NCBI RefSeq assembly: GCF_019837165.1
Contig: NZ_JAGYHC010000001.1
Coordinates: 868,001 to 932,000, forward strand
DNA: 64,000 bases
Source: Virgibacillus sp. NKC19-3
GTDB taxonomy: Bacteria > Bacillota > Bacilli > Bacillales > Amphibacillaceae
Direction of reading: 5' to 3'
Position numbers and translations under genes: made by a program. The notes under the pieces are model-generated. The model did no database searches. It saw nothing but the letters and a program-made list of their open reading frames with translations, and was not told where the DNA came from. This document shows, in pieces, positions 24,595 to 34,348 of the stretch (its first letter is position 1; every line of letters starts with the position of its first letter).

Positions 24595-27273
24595 TTAATG
24601 TTTTTTAGCTGCACGTGCAGCTGAAATGTTTCGGGTAATATATTTTTCGATTTCAATGATGATAAATGTTGCTATACCGATCATGAAAGGATATATCCAG
24701 TATTTTGCTTCGATAGGATATAAATCAAACACATTTCTCAAGAATGGAACATAGGTAACCATTAATTGAAGTAGGAGTAAAACGCCTGCAAGTAGAAATG
24801 CGATTTTGTTGGAGAAGAAGTCTGTATTAAATGCAAAATGACGTTCGTTTCTCACATTAAACATATGAAAGAGCTGCGCCATCACAATGGAATGTAAGGT
24901 AATGGTTGTTACCTGCTCCGGACTATAGTGTTCCGGGTCTCCCAGCAGGGTTATATTCATTGTCATAATGGCTCCACCAACAAACAATGACACTAAGATA
25001 ATCCGGAAAATATAATAGGGACTTAGTAGTTTTGCGTTTGAACTACGTGGTGGTCGTTCCATTGCGCCCGGTTCCAGCTTTTCAAATGCTAGTGCGAACG
25101 AAACTGTTACTGCCGTCACCATGTTGACATAGAGCACTTGAATTGGTGAGAGCGGCATATCCATTCCCACGATTAAAGCAGAAACAATTAGAAATGCTTC
25201 GGCGCCGTTGGTCGGAAGGATAAACAGAATGGTTTTCTTTAAGTTGTCGTAGACACGTCGTCCTTCCTTGACAGCGTCGACAATGGTACGGAAGTTATCA
25301 TCAACCAAAACCATTTCGGAAGCTTCTTTGGCTACCTCGGTTCCTTTTATTCCCATGGAAACACCGATATCTGCACGTTTTAAGGCAGGAGCATCATTGA
25401 CGCCATCCCCTGTCATCGCGGCAATTTCATCGTTTTCCTGCATCACTGTTACCAGTTGCAGTTTGTTCTCGGGGCTGGTGCGGGCAAATACATCCACTTC
25501 CTGTACTGCTTCTTGCATTTCTTCTTTGGACATACGATCCAGCTCGCGTCCTTCGAGTACATTGTCCTGCTTGGTGATCCCCATTTGTTTAGCGATAGCA
25601 AGTGCTGTTGCTTTATGATCACCGGTAATCATTTTCACTTGAATACCTGCTTTCCTGCAAACTTTTACTGCTTCGATCGCTTCTTCTCTTGGCGGATCCA
25701 GGATGCCTGCCAGACCAATTATGTTTAAACCTTCACAAACATCTTCGTGATCAATTTGTATTTTGCTATCGTCCACGTATTTATATGCTGCTCCAATTAC
25801 CCGTTCTCCATTATTGGAGCGTGCAAACATTTTAGCTTCCCAACGCCTGCGTTCCTCGGATCCATCTGTCAGACCGGCCATATCAAATAGTCGATCAGGG
25901 GCTCCTTTAACGTAAATAACTTTTCTTCCGTCTTTTTCCACGAGTCCTGCCATGTATTTATAGCTGGAGTCGAATGGGATTTTGGAGATGATGTCATGTC
26001 GATCTATTACGTGGTTTGCTTTTTCTGCCAATGTGACTAAGCAGCCTTCTGTTGGTTCACCGCTGATTGCCCATTCTCCGTCTTCCTCTTGTAGATAAGC
26101 ATCATTTACTGTTAAGACATTGCTTAAAAACATATGGAGTTCTTTATCTGCTGCTGTATTTACTTCCTGGTTATGTTCCAGAATTTTTCCTTCCGGTGCA
26201 TAGCCTGTGCCTGTTACTTCTAAATGCCTGTCGGCCAATTCAATGGACTGGACAGTCATTTCATTTTTCGTCAGTGTTCCTGTTTTATCCGAGCAAATTA
26301 TCGTCACTGCTCCTAAGGTTTCCACGGATGGCAAGTTCCGCATAATGGCATTGTTTCTGGCCATTACTTGCATACCCAATGATAAGATAATGGAAAGAAT
26401 CGCCGGCAGTCCTTCCGGGATCGCGGCAACGGTTACACTAATGACATATAGTAATAACTCTCCAATAGGGTAGTCGAAGAAAATGGTCGCATAAATAAAT
26501 AATAGAACTGCAACGCTGACGATAGCAATGGAAACCATTTTACCGAATTGCGCAGTTTGCATTAATAAAGGTGTTTGTAATTCTTCTACTTCTGTAATCG
26601 ATTGGTTGATTTTACCAATTTCTGTATCGGCCCCAGTGGCGACCACAATTCCTTGGCCGGAACCGGAAACTACTGCTGTACTGGAAAATGCCATATTTAA
26701 TCTGTCTCCCAGAACCGTATCTTCCGGTAGGGTATCGATATTCTTTTCAACAGATGTAGATTCTCCGGTGAGGGGAGACTCTTCAATGGTTAGCCGATCA
26801 CTAGTGGTCAAACGTAAATCTGCAGGGATTTTATCACCTGGAGACAATAATACGATATCGCCAGGTACTAGGTCGCTTGAAGAAACCACGGTACGCTTTC
26901 CATCACGAATGACTGTTGACTCAAGAGACAGCATTTTTTTAATGCCTTCCAATGCTTTCTCCGCTTTATTTTCTTGAAAATAGCCAATGGCAGCATTGAT
27001 AAGAACAACCATTAAAATAACGATCGTATCTGCATAATGGCCTGTAATTATGGTAAGGATAGCTGCAGCTAGTAAAACATAAATTAACATATCGTTAAAT
27101 TGCCGTAGAAACTTTAACCATTTCGGATCTTTCTTGGGTTCCGGTAGTTCATTTTTACCCCACTTCTGTTTACCTTGTTCCACTTGCTTTGAAGATAAAC
27201 CCTCATTCACATCTGTATCAAATTCCGATTCGACTTTCCTTGCATCCATGTTAAACCATTTATCCTGTGCCAT
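24595..27273 (-). CDS. P-type Ca2+-transporting ATPase (SERCA/PMCA type)
   Basis: This 892-residue P-type ATPase is predicted to export Ca2+ at the cost of ATP. In order it shows the N-terminal cation-ATPase domain, the actuator motif LTGES and M4 with PEGLPA (the Ca2+-binding loop of type IIA pumps). The phosphorylation site DKTGTLT and the hinge MTGDGVNDAP follow, then a C-terminal domain with about four to six helices. The ATG at 27273 (MAQDKWFN), preceded by AAAGGAGTATGTGTG, is preferred to the start 45 bases upstream. It is transcribed alone, away from dps by about 130 bp. Confidence 0.92.
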   Translation of the reverse strand: MAQDKWFNMDARKVESEFDTDVNEGLSSKQVEQGKQKWGKNELPEPKKDPKWLKFLRQFNDMLIYVLLAAAILTIITGHYADTIVILMVVLINAAIGYFQENKAEKALEGIKKMLSLESTVIRDGKRTVVSSSDLVPGDIVLLSPGDKIPADLRLTTSDRLTIEESPLTGESTSVEKNIDTLPEDTVLGDRLNMAFSSTAVVSGSGQGIVVATGADTEIGKINQSITEVEELQTPLLMQTAQFGKMVSIAIVSVAVLLFIYATIFFDYPIGELLLYVISVTVAAIPEGLPAILSIILSLGMQVMARNNAIMRNLPSVETLGAVTIICSDKTGTLTKNEMTVQSIELADRHLEVTGTGYAPEGKILEHNQEVNTAADKELHMFLSNVLTVNDAYLQEEDGEWAISGEPTEGCLVTLAEKANHVIDRHDIISKIPFDSSYKYMAGLVEKDGRKVIYVKGAPDRLFDMAGLTDGSEERRRWEAKMFARSNNGERVIGAAYKYVDDSKIQIDHEDVCEGLNIIGLAGILDPPREEAIEAVKVCRKAGIQVKMITGDHKATALAIAKQMGITKQDNVLEGRELDRMSKEEMQEAVQEVDVFARTSPENKLQLVTVMQENDEIAAMTGDGVNDAPALKRADIGVSMGIKGTEVAKEASEMVLVDDNFRTIVDAVKEGRRVYDNLKKTILFILPTNGAEAFLIVSALIVGMDMPLSPIQVLYVNMVTAVTVSFALAFEKLEPGAMERPPRSSNAKLLSPYYIFRIILVSLFVGGAIMTMNITLLGDPEHYSPEQVTTITLHSIVMAQLFHMFNVRNERHFAFNTDFFSNKIAFLLAGVLLLLQLMVTYVPFLRNVFDLYPIEAKYWIYPFMIGIATFIIIEIEKYITRNISAARAAKKH

Positions 27274-27780
27274 CACACATACTCCTTTCTTCTTAAGCCG
27301 TGAAACCGTCATTGACAATGATTTAAGGAGATTTGATTGCGAAGAAAAATAGCTGTCGAGGAGCCAAACTAATGAACATTACGTCATCATGAAACACACC
27401 TTTCTCCATATAAAATAAAGACTTCCTCACTTATTATGATGACTGATACAAAGGAATAGTGCAAGCAATTCAAGCCTGCAGTCACCCTAGTCGAGGGCAT
27501 CATTTTCGGATGCAAACTTTCAGATGAGGGTGAAACAAGAAGCCAGTTTGCATGACCTATTTTCTTTAAAAAAATAGGTTTTACTATTTCTTATTTCGGC
27601 TAAATATAAGGGTGTGCTTTTTTATGTCGAGAAGACGACTGTTATGTGGAATAAATATGGAGCATTCGTAATAAAATCGTAATATTTTTGATATATTCGC
27701 GTTTATTTCATTATATATGTGGGTATAAGGGAATATATCAAGACATCTTCAGATTCACATATGTTTAGGGGGTTCAACTG
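27274..27780. other. Intergenic region between divergent ATPase and glutaredoxin-like genes
   Basis: No gene is supported. It contains a hairpin ACCTATTTT/AAAAATAGGT (about 27552-27576) and the sigma-B-type promoter at 27701-27726. Confidence 0.5.
27701..27726 (+). promoter_or_regulatory. Sigma-B-type promoter of the glutaredoxin-like gene
   Basis: GTTTAT (27701-27706), a 14-nt spacer and GGGTAT (27721-27726) differ from the sigma-B consensus at one position. The start codon follows 54 nt later. Confidence 0.75.
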
Positions 27781-28065
27781 ATGAGTGAACATCAAGTCAC
27801 GATCTACATTGGTGATGGGAATTCGCAATGTACTAAATTACTGCAACAGCTAGATGAATGGAACGTTTCTTACCTAACCAAGAATATATCTCATCATCCT
27901 AATTATCGGAAAGAACTACAGGATATGGGGATTTTTGGTATACCAGCGACTTTTGTTGATAATCAATCTGCTATTTTGGGTTTTCAAAAAAATAAAATTA
28001 AATATGCGCTAGGTCTTGGGAATAATTCGTATTACAGTCCTTTCTATGAAGGGTATGGAAATTAA
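27781..28065 (+). CDS. Glutaredoxin/NrdH-like thioredoxin-fold protein
   Basis: A 94-residue thioredoxin-fold protein. It has a beta strand QVTIYIGDG, the active-site loop NSQC with only the second cysteine of the usual CxxC, and FGIPATFVDNQ with the cis-proline typical of glutaredoxins, followed by G-F-Q. A tyrosine/glycine-rich tail follows residue 78. With one cysteine it could act monothiol-like or with glutathione-like bacillithiol. SD TAGGGGGTTC. The sigma-B-type promoter upstream suggests general-stress expression. Confidence 0.75.
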   Translation: MSEHQVTIYIGDGNSQCTKLLQQLDEWNVSYLTKNISHHPNYRKELQDMGIFGIPATFVDNQSAILGFQKNKIKYALGLGNNSYYSPFYEGYGN

Positions 28066-28148
28066 TGGAGTACATGTGATACACACCCTTTCCTTGCTAT
28101 GCATAATTTATAATAGGTAATAAAATGTACAAAAGAGGTGTGTGCATC

Positions 28149-28517
28149 ATGTATAACAGGCCGTATGCTCATACGGAGCACCAGAATTTTGCATATAATA
28201 CTGCTCGTTTTCCGCATCATTCCTACCATCCCTATCATGCGTCTAGCGGACAAGTGCTTCACCAAACACCCTATGAACAATTTGCAAAACCGAAACAGCC
28301 ACCCTTTTGGCCTAATTATATACCTACAAGTTTTGCTGCATACCAAGCCGACACGAGTATGAATACCGCCACTAATCCAATGGAGGAACCTCAACAAAAA
28401 GGGGAGCAGGTAGATTTTGATAAAATGCTTTCAACGGTGAGTCAACTAGCCAACACATATCATCAAGTTTCTCCGATTGTGAAAGAGTTCGGATCGATCA
28501 TTAAAGCGTTTAGGTAA
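28149..28517 (+). CDS. YppG-like protein
   Basis: The 122-residue protein has a His/Tyr/Pro-rich N-terminal half and a conserved C-terminal segment (VDFDKMLSTVSQLANTYHQV, then SPIVKEFGSIIKAFR) characteristic of the YppG family of Bacillales. This resembles small spore-coat or cell-surface proteins, but function is unknown. The ATG at 28149 with AAAGAGGTGTG upstream is preferred to the ATG at 28125. Confidence 0.8.
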   Translation: MYNRPYAHTEHQNFAYNTARFPHHSYHPYHASSGQVLHQTPYEQFAKPKQPPFWPNYIPTSFAAYQADTSMNTATNPMEEPQQKGEQVDFDKMLSTVSQLANTYHQVSPIVKEFGSIIKAFR

Positions 28518-28667
28518 AAAGCTGGTGGCTGTTATCCAACATTTATATTACGCGCCAATTCTGTAAAAATACAGCAATATTGGTAAGAGAAATGTGATTC
28601 ACATCGTGATAAGCTGTTCCCATTACGGGTATAAGAAACTATAGGGGTTTTGCAGAGGAGAATGAGT

Positions 28668-29363
28668 ATGATTGGATGTTTAATTATCCATGGATTTACC
28701 GGAGGCCCTTATGAAGTAGACCCATTAGCACAATTTCTTCAAGAGAATACAGACTGGCATATTGAAGTTCCAACATTACCCGGACATGGGAGAAATCTTG
28801 ACTTAAAAGATATATCTTACCGAAAATGGATTAATGCAGCCGAAGATGCACTCAAGCAGTTAAGCAGCGAATATGACAGCATTTACCTTATCGGATTTTC
28901 GATGGGTGGTATGATTGCGTCTTATTTAGCAGCTAAATATAGGATAGATAATCTTGTTTTATTAGCACCATCAGGGAAATTTCTATCCTTTAGGCAAATA
29001 ACGCTTGATTTATCTTCCATTGCTGCTGACGGCATGCGGGGAAATTTGGGGGAAAATAAAGTATACCAGCATTATAAAAAGAAAATTGGTGTCATTCCAT
29101 TTAAAGCCAATATTGAGTTCGTGAAATTGGTTAAATTCACCAAGCGTTATTTAAAGAAAGTGAAATCACCTGTATTAATTGCTCAAGGGCATCAAGATGG
29201 CATGGTGCCATATAAAACAGCTTATTATATGGAAAAGGAAATTAATTCCAAAAGGAAAGAAGTTGTTTTTTTTGATAATTCCAAGCATCTTATTTGTTTA
29301 GGTGATGACAAAGATACGCTGAATCAAATGGTCTACGATTTTTTGGCAAAGGGTAAAAGTTAA
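28668..29363 (+). CDS. Alpha/beta hydrolase (carboxylesterase family)
   Basis: The 231-residue enzyme shows the alpha/beta-hydrolase signatures: oxyanion loop HGFTGGP near residue 8, nucleophile elbow GFSMGG (Ser near 80), acid residue in GHQDGMVP and catalytic His in NSKHLI. This is the layout of the small Est30-like carboxylesterases of Bacillus and Geobacillus, which hydrolyse short-chain esters. The ATG at 28668 is 7 nt after AGAGGAG; the earlier ATG at 28662 lies too close. Confidence 0.88.
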   Translation: MIGCLIIHGFTGGPYEVDPLAQFLQENTDWHIEVPTLPGHGRNLDLKDISYRKWINAAEDALKQLSSEYDSIYLIGFSMGGMIASYLAAKYRIDNLVLLAPSGKFLSFRQITLDLSSIAADGMRGNLGENKVYQHYKKKIGVIPFKANIEFVKLVKFTKRYLKKVKSPVLIAQGHQDGMVPYKTAYYMEKEINSKRKEVVFFDNSKHLICLGDDKDTLNQMVYDFLAKGKS

Positions 29364-29367
29364 ACAG

Positions 29368-29406
29368 AAGGAAAACCTACTCTTATGATGGAGCAGGTTT
29401 TCCTTA
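29368..29406 (+). terminator. Terminator between convergent esterase and degV genes
   Basis: AAGGAAAACCT (29368-29378) pairs with AGGTTTTCCTT (29395-29405), followed by ATTTTT. It can serve both directions. Confidence 0.85.
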
Positions 29407-29438
29407 TTTTTGCTACAGCATTCATCGAAAATGCTTTT

Positions 29439-30296
29439 CTATTTATCCCTAAAAAAAGAGATGACCATCGCTCCGTCTCCACCATAATTAGAGATCAACG
29501 GGCCCGTTTCGCTTAAGAATGCATCTTTAAACGGGTGTTTCTCTCTGATGTCAGAAATCACCTTTTTGGCTCGGCTTTCGGCATTGCAATGCGTCATGGT
29601 GATTACTTTATCTTCAACATTTTTGGTGTATTCCCCAATTTGATCGACAAAACGTCGTATTGACTTTTTGTCACCACGAATCTTTTCTGTCACTTCAATG
29701 GTTCCTTCTTCACTTCCCCGCATTAGCAATTTGATATGGAGGGTTTTCGCAAGTGTTCCCTTAATCTTGTCTAATCTTCCCCCAAGTATCAAATTTTCAA
29801 GTGTTTTTAGAATGAATAACGTCGTAGTTTGTTCAACGCGTTCTTGGATATGATTAACGAGTTCTGTAAAAGAATAATTCTCGTTTATTTTTACAATGGC
29901 TTCATGCATCAAAAGGGCGATTCCGCATGAAGCTGTTTTGGTATTGATTACCTCGATAGTGCGGTCAGGTTCCTCCTGAAGCAACATATTTTTTCCGGCA
30001 ACTGCATTTTCATAGGTACTGCTCAATCCGTTGGATAGGCTTAACATCAGAATTGGAGTGCTGGGATCAACCTGTTTGAGCGCTTCGTAAAAGTCATTTG
30101 GGCTGGGTGCTGCAGAGCGAGGAAGCGTATTTGTTTCTTTTATTTTTCGATAATAGCGCTGTAAGTCCATTGTTACCCCGGTTTTAAATTGCGCGTCTTC
30201 AAAATTTAGGTAAAGTGGAACAATGCTTATGTGCATCTCCTCTTGCAAACGTTGTGGAATATCTGCACCACCATCTGTCATTAGCTGTATGGCCAA
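29439..30296 (-). CDS. DegV family fatty-acid-binding protein
   Basis: This 285-residue protein matches DegV over its full length. It has the N-terminal MTDGGADIPQ, the mid-protein serine pattern SLSNGLSSTYENA that contacts the fatty-acid carboxylate, LILGGRLDKIKG, and a C-terminal GDGAMVISFF. DegV proteins (FakB-like) bind long-chain fatty acids, and true FakBs deliver them to the kinase FakA for phospholipid synthesis. Which acid this copy binds cannot be read from the sequence. It is convergent with the esterase gene. Confidence 0.9.
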   Translation of the reverse strand: MAIQLMTDGGADIPQRLQEEMHISIVPLYLNFEDAQFKTGVTMDLQRYYRKIKETNTLPRSAAPSPNDFYEALKQVDPSTPILMLSLSNGLSSTYENAVAGKNMLLQEEPDRTIEVINTKTASCGIALLMHEAIVKINENYSFTELVNHIQERVEQTTTLFILKTLENLILGGRLDKIKGTLAKTLHIKLLMRGSEEGTIEVTEKIRGDKKSIRRFVDQIGEYTKNVEDKVITMTHCNAESRAKKVISDIREKHPFKDAFLSETGPLISNYGGDGAMVISFFRDK

Positions 30297-30343
30297 GGTA
30301 TCACCTATTTTCTCATTTAATGTGAATCCATTATATCATGTCA

Positions 30344-31258
30344 TTAATCTTTTCGCGCCTTTTGTGCTATGGTAACCCTTGTCTTACGCGATGTGCTTAA
30401 AATGAATAAAAATAGGCCAAATATAACAATCGTTCCACCGAGTAACTGTGACCATGTGACAACCTCACCTAAGATAATGTATGCCAGTATCGTGGCACCG
30501 ACTGGTTCAAAGGTAACCGCCATGGAAATGGTGGAGGAGTTTAGCCATTTAAGTGCCCAATTAAATAGAGTATGACCAAAGAATGTCGGAAAAACTGCCA
30601 GGGCTAAGAATATCCACCAGTGATCAGAGGGATATCCAAAGAAAGGATTATTCTGTGCTAAATTATAAATAATGAGTGTCATGGAACTAATCCCATATAC
30701 CACGAATGTGTATGTCATGAGTGATAAATTCTTCTGTACACGTTGTCCAAATAATAGGTATACCGTGATGGTGATAGCCCCTAATAATGCGAGGATATCG
30801 CCAAATAAAGCCATTCCGCTTAACTGGAAATCACCCCAACTGATAAGAAGGCTTCCGAATAACACAATAATCATACTGATAATCGCACCTGAGGAAAATC
30901 GTTCTTTAAAAAAGAAGTAGGTTCCTAAAAAAGTGAAAATTGGTTGCAGCGTAACAAGTACTACTGAGCTTGCGACAGATGTGTAATTCAATGATTCAAA
31001 CCAAAGAATAAAGTGAAGAGCCAAAAAGACTCCGGCAAGAATGAAGAGAACCCAATTTTTGATACTAATCCATCGAAATTCATGTCGATATTTGTATAAT
31101 ACGACTGGTAACATGATAATCACAGCAAATAATAAACGGTAATTCGCTATGATTCCTGAAGGTGCGCTGTCTGCCATTTTAACGAATACGGCCGAAGCGG
31201 ATACAGTTATAACTCCAATGATAACTGCTATATAAGGATTAAACGGAGGACGACGCAT
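30344..31258 (-). CDS. EamA/DMT-family transporter
   Basis: This 304-residue protein has ten predicted helices arranged as two EamA repeats (each about five helices). Typical segments include SAVFVKMADSAPSG near helix 1-2, FLGTYFFFKERF, and TILAYIILGEVVTW in the second repeat. The family exports small metabolites; the substrate is unknown. The start MRRPPFNP is chosen because AAAGGAGGC lies 7 nt upstream. It is 47 bp upstream of degV on the same strand and may be co-transcribed. Confidence 0.88.
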   Translation of the reverse strand: MRRPPFNPYIAVIIGVITVSASAVFVKMADSAPSGIIANYRLLFAVIIMLPVVLYKYRHEFRWISIKNWVLFILAGVFLALHFILWFESLNYTSVASSVVLVTLQPIFTFLGTYFFFKERFSSGAIISMIIVLFGSLLISWGDFQLSGMALFGDILALLGAITITVYLLFGQRVQKNLSLMTYTFVVYGISSMTLIIYNLAQNNPFFGYPSDHWWIFLALAVFPTFFGHTLFNWALKWLNSSTISMAVTFEPVGATILAYIILGEVVTWSQLLGGTIVIFGLFLFILSTSRKTRVTIAQKARKD

Positions 31259-31391
31259 GTAAAGCCTCCTTTTGTAAATTTTACACAAAGTCGTATTATA
31301 TATTTTATCATTGCTCCGAGAAAAAATCACTCATGTCGTTAGTATGCTGTCGGGATTTGTGTTATGATGTTAAATGCATTAGTTTTCGAGT

Positions 31392-31458
31392 GAGGCCTCT
31401 TACCAAAATTGGTGGTAGAACCTCTTAAAGGCTTGGCAAACAAATAAGCCAAGTTTTC
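31392..31458 (+). promoter_or_regulatory. Structured leader with terminator-like hairpin upstream of cshA
   Basis: GAGG...CCTC arms around TACCAAAATTGGTGGTA (31392-31424) are followed by CTTGGC (31432-31437) pairing with GCCAAG (31448-31453) and TTTTCT. The hairpins lie about 200 nt before the GTG start of cshA. A TATGAT -10 element at 31363-31368 places them within the probable transcript, so an attenuator is plausible. Confidence 0.5.
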
Positions 31459-31660
31459 TAATACTTTAACAATAAAAAAGAAGTAAAAATATGTTCAGTA
31501 ACTTTTGAACAGGTAAGCATCCTGATCATTAGCTTTGTGCACATTGGGTGTTTGAAACTATTGAAATCGGGGATAATAGTTAATCCATCTAAAGTATGAG
31601 AAAATAACCAAGGCCTCTTCTACTAATAAATTTTTACTAAAAGAAGGAGTAGACGAATAG

Positions 31661-33169
31661 GTGACAACATTTAAAGAATTAGATATTTCAACCCCCATTT
31701 TGAAAGCATTGGAGAAAATGGGATTTGAAGAGTCAACACCGATCCAAGCAGAGACAATCCCATATGCGATGCAAGGGAATGACGTCATAGGACAAGCCCA
31801 GACTGGGACTGGGAAAACGGCAGCTTTTGGTATCCCAATGATTGAAAAAATTGATCCCAAGCAAAAGAAAATCCAAGGATTGATTGTAGCTCCAACACGT
31901 GAGCTTGCCATTCAAGTTGCCGAAGAGATTAATCGATTGGCAAAATTCAAAGGGCTTCGTGCATTATCCATTTATGGCGGTCAGCATATGGAAAGACAAA
32001 TTCGTGCATTGAAAGATGGACCGCATATTGTTGTTGCGACTCCAGGTCGATTGCTTGACCACATGCGCAGAAAAACAATCCATATCAATATGGTACAAAC
32101 TGCTGTATTGGATGAAGCTGACGAAATGCTGAATATGGGTTTCATTGATGATATTAAAAGTATTTTAAAAGGAATCCCGGAAGAAAGACAGACCTTATTA
32201 TTCTCAGCAACAATGCCAAAGGAAATCCGCGATATCGCAACAAACCTAATGAAAAGTCCAAAAGAAGTTAGAGTGAAAGCAAAAGAAATGACGGTTGAAA
32301 ATATTGATCAATATTTTATCGAGATACCAGAAAAGTTCAAGTTTGATACACTCAACAATCATTTAGATATTTATGCCCCAGAATTAGCGATCGTTTTTAG
32401 TCGAACAAAAAAACGTGTCGATGAAATTACAGAAGGCCTGCAGGCAAGAGGATTCCGTGCTGAAGGTACACACGGTGATCTAACACAAGGGAAGCGTACG
32501 TCTGTATTAAACAAGTTTAAAAACCGTCGAATAGACGTTTTAGTTGCTACTGATGTTGCAGCACGTGGTTTGGACATTTCTGGTGTGACACATGTGTATA
32601 ACTTTGATATTCCACAGGATCCGGAAAGCTATGTACACCGAATTGGACGTACTGGCAGAGCCGGTAAAACAGGTGAAGCTATTTCCTTTATCACACCAAG
32701 AGAAATTGGGCATCTAAAGACCATTGAAAAAGTGACAAAAAGTAAAATGAAACGCCTGATGCCGCCAACAAATAAAGATGCACAAAGAGGACAACAACAA
32801 GTAACAGTGGATAAACTCAACAAAACCATTGAACAAAAAGACCTGCAAGCATATCATGAAACGGCCAATGAGCTATTACAGGAAAATGATTCCATAACGG
32901 TTATCGCAGCTGCATTGAAATTGCTTACGAAAGAGCGCAGAGATACGCCAGTAAGGATTTCTTCCGTAGCGCCAATTAGTGTAAAAGGCCCGCAACGAAC
33001 CAAAGATAATAATCGTAAAAATAATAAGCGATATTATGGAGGCGGCCGCAATCAAGGTGGACGCAATCAAGGTGGACGCAACCAGGGTGGTCGTAATCAA
33101 GGCGGTCGAAACCAAGGTGGAAGAAACCGAAAAGGAAACTACCAAAATCGGAGAAATAGTAATTACTAA
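31661..33169 (+). CDS. cshA: DEAD-box RNA helicase CshA
   Basis: The 502-residue helicase has the Q motif GFEESTPIQ, Walker [14 protein letters not shown], the DEAD box, SAT and [12 protein letters not shown]-terminal dimerisation region follows, then a basic tail of GGRNQ repeats (about 465-500) for RNA binding. CshA acts in cold adaptation, mRNA turnover with the degradosome and ribosome assembly. The start is GTG at 31661 with AAGGAGTAG upstream. Its place ahead of ydbS-ydbT agrees with B. subtilis synteny. Confidence 0.95.
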   Translation: MTTFKELDISTPILKALEKMGFEESTPIQAETIPYAMQGNDVIGQAQTGTGKTAAFGIPMIEKIDPKQKKIQGLIVAPTRELAIQVAEEINRLAKFKGLRALSIYGGQHMERQIRALKDGPHIVVATPGRLLDHMRRKTIHINMVQTAVLDEADEMLNMGFIDDIKSILKGIPEERQTLLFSATMPKEIRDIATNLMKSPKEVRVKAKEMTVENIDQYFIEIPEKFKFDTLNNHLDIYAPELAIVFSRTKKRVDEITEGLQARGFRAEGTHGDLTQGKRTSVLNKFKNRRIDVLVATDVAARGLDISGVTHVYNFDIPQDPESYVHRIGRTGRAGKTGEAISFITPREIGHLKTIEKVTKSKMKRLMPPTNKDAQRGQQQVTVDKLNKTIEQKDLQAYHETANELLQENDSITVIAAALKLLTKERRDTPVRISSVAPISVKGPQRTKDNNRKNNKRYYGGGRNQGGRNQGGRNQGGRNQGGRNQGGRNRKGNYQNRRNSNY

Positions 33170-33201
33170 ATACGAAACGTTTAAGTTATAAACGTGCAAA
33201 G

Positions 33202-33241
33202 TAGAGGTGCAATCCGCGGCAGGACGGGTACCTCTATTTTT
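33202..33241 (+). terminator. Terminator of cshA
   Basis: TAGAGGT (33202-33208) pairs with ACCTCTA (33230-33236), followed by TTTTT. Confidence 0.8.
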
Positions 33242-33302
33242 AATGGGATTATTTTTGCTGGGAGAGGTTCTCATGTACATGGACGAGTGAAATTTGGATT
33301 AA

Positions 33303-33681
33303 GCATGTACCATAGGGGAGCTCTCCGGTACATGAATCACAAAAAGAGGTCAAAGCATGTATCAGAGTGGAGCTCTCCGGTACATGAATCACAGAAAGAG
33401 GTCAAAGCATGTACCATAGGGGAGCTCTCCGGTACATAAATCACAGAAAGAGGTCAAAGCATGTATCAGAGGGGAGCCCTCAGGTACATGAATCACAGAA
33501 AGAGGTCAAAGCATGTACCATAGGGGAGCTCTCAGGTACATAAATCACAGAAAGGGGTTAAAGCATGTACCATAGGGGAGCCCTCAGGTACATGAATCAC
33601 AGAAAGGGGTTAAAGCATGTACCATAGGGGAGCCCTCAGGTACATGAATCACAGAAAAGGGTTAAAGCATGTATCAGAGTG
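33303..33681. repeat. 52-bp tandem repeat array, each unit a hairpin
   Basis: Units start at 33303, 33355, 33407, 33459, 33511, 33563 and 33615, an exact 52-bp period, with an eighth partial unit from 33667. Each unit contains CATGTACC (or CATGTATC) and GGTACATG (or GGTACATA) flanking a G-rich/C-rich core (GGGGAGCTCTCC or variants), so each can fold as a hairpin. Substitutions in the arms mostly keep pairing through G-U. The period is not a multiple of three, so the array is not coding. Confidence 0.92.
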
Positions 33682-33868
33682 ATCTTTTGGTCTTCTTGGT
33701 GATCGAAAACATGCAAAATATCATAACAGTGGCCATGAAAGAATCGTCCATTAAAGTATTAAGGTGATTCTGAATAGAGAAGCTCACAACGCCATCCAAA
33801 AAAACTTTCTCCCGATAGCACAATTCTGTATAATCATGTATAGATTAAGAAGCAAAAGGAGGAATACA

Positions 33869-34348
33869 ATGAGACAACCACCGGTAAATATGATCGCGCG
33901 TGATGCGATCAAGGCATGGAAAATAACCGCGGCCATATATGTGGCGGTGCTCTGGTTAGCAACCCTCGCCATAGCTATTATTTCTTATCATTATACGCTT
34001 TCCTATTGGTTTGTAAGTATTGCCATACTAATTAGTGGGTTAAGTACATATTTAGCTGTATTTTTATTTCCTGAAATTCGTTGGAGGAGATGGCGTTATG
34101 AAGTTTTTGATCAGGAAATATATATACAACATGGGATATTAATTGTTTCAAGGACGCTGGTCCCAATGATCCGGGTGCAACATGTTGATACGAAGCAGGG
34201 GCCTATTTTGAGGAATTTTCGTTTGGCTAGTGTGACAATTTCAACGGCAGCAACGACTCATGAGATTCCTGCTTTACTTGAGGAGGATGCCTCAGAACTG
34301 CGGGATCGGATTTCTGCATTGGCAAGGGTGGATGAAGATGATGTCTGA
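33869..34348 (+). CDS. ydbS: YdbS-like membrane protein with bacterial PH domain
   Basis: The 159-residue protein has two N-terminal membrane helices (about 15-65) and one bacterial PH (DUF304) domain with EIYIQHGILIVSRTLVPM and RVQHVDTKQGPILRNF. Length and position match B. subtilis YdbS, which acts with YdbT in resistance to certain antimicrobial peptides. The ATG at 33869 with AGGAGGAATACA upstream is preferred to the frame opening at 33764. It overlaps the start of the ydbT-like gene. Confidence 0.88.
   Translation: MRQPPVNMIARDAIKAWKITAAIYVAVLWLATLAIAIISYHYTLSYWFVSIAILISGLSTYLAVFLFPEIRWRRWRYEVFDQEIYIQHGILIVSRTLVPMIRVQHVDTKQGPILRNFRLASVTISTAATTHEIPALLEEDASELRDRISALARVDEDDV

Noticed and set aside
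27552-27576. Riboswitch or T-box upstream of the glutaredoxin-like gene
   Set aside because: Only a simple A/T-rich hairpin is present, upstream of the likely sigma-B transcription start; no conserved riboswitch core is seen.
28607-28632. Sigma-B promoter upstream of the esterase gene
   Set aside because: GGGTAT is present at 28627-28632, but the -35 region (TGATAA) matches the consensus at only three of six positions.
33194-33439. Plus-strand open frame of 81 codons running into the 52-bp repeats
   Set aside because: The repeat period is not a multiple of three, so each unit would be read in a different frame; there is no ribosome site and the start overlaps the cshA terminator.
33303-33681. 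CRISPR array
   Set aside because: The 52-bp units are contiguous and similar along their whole length; there are no unique spacers and no cas genes.
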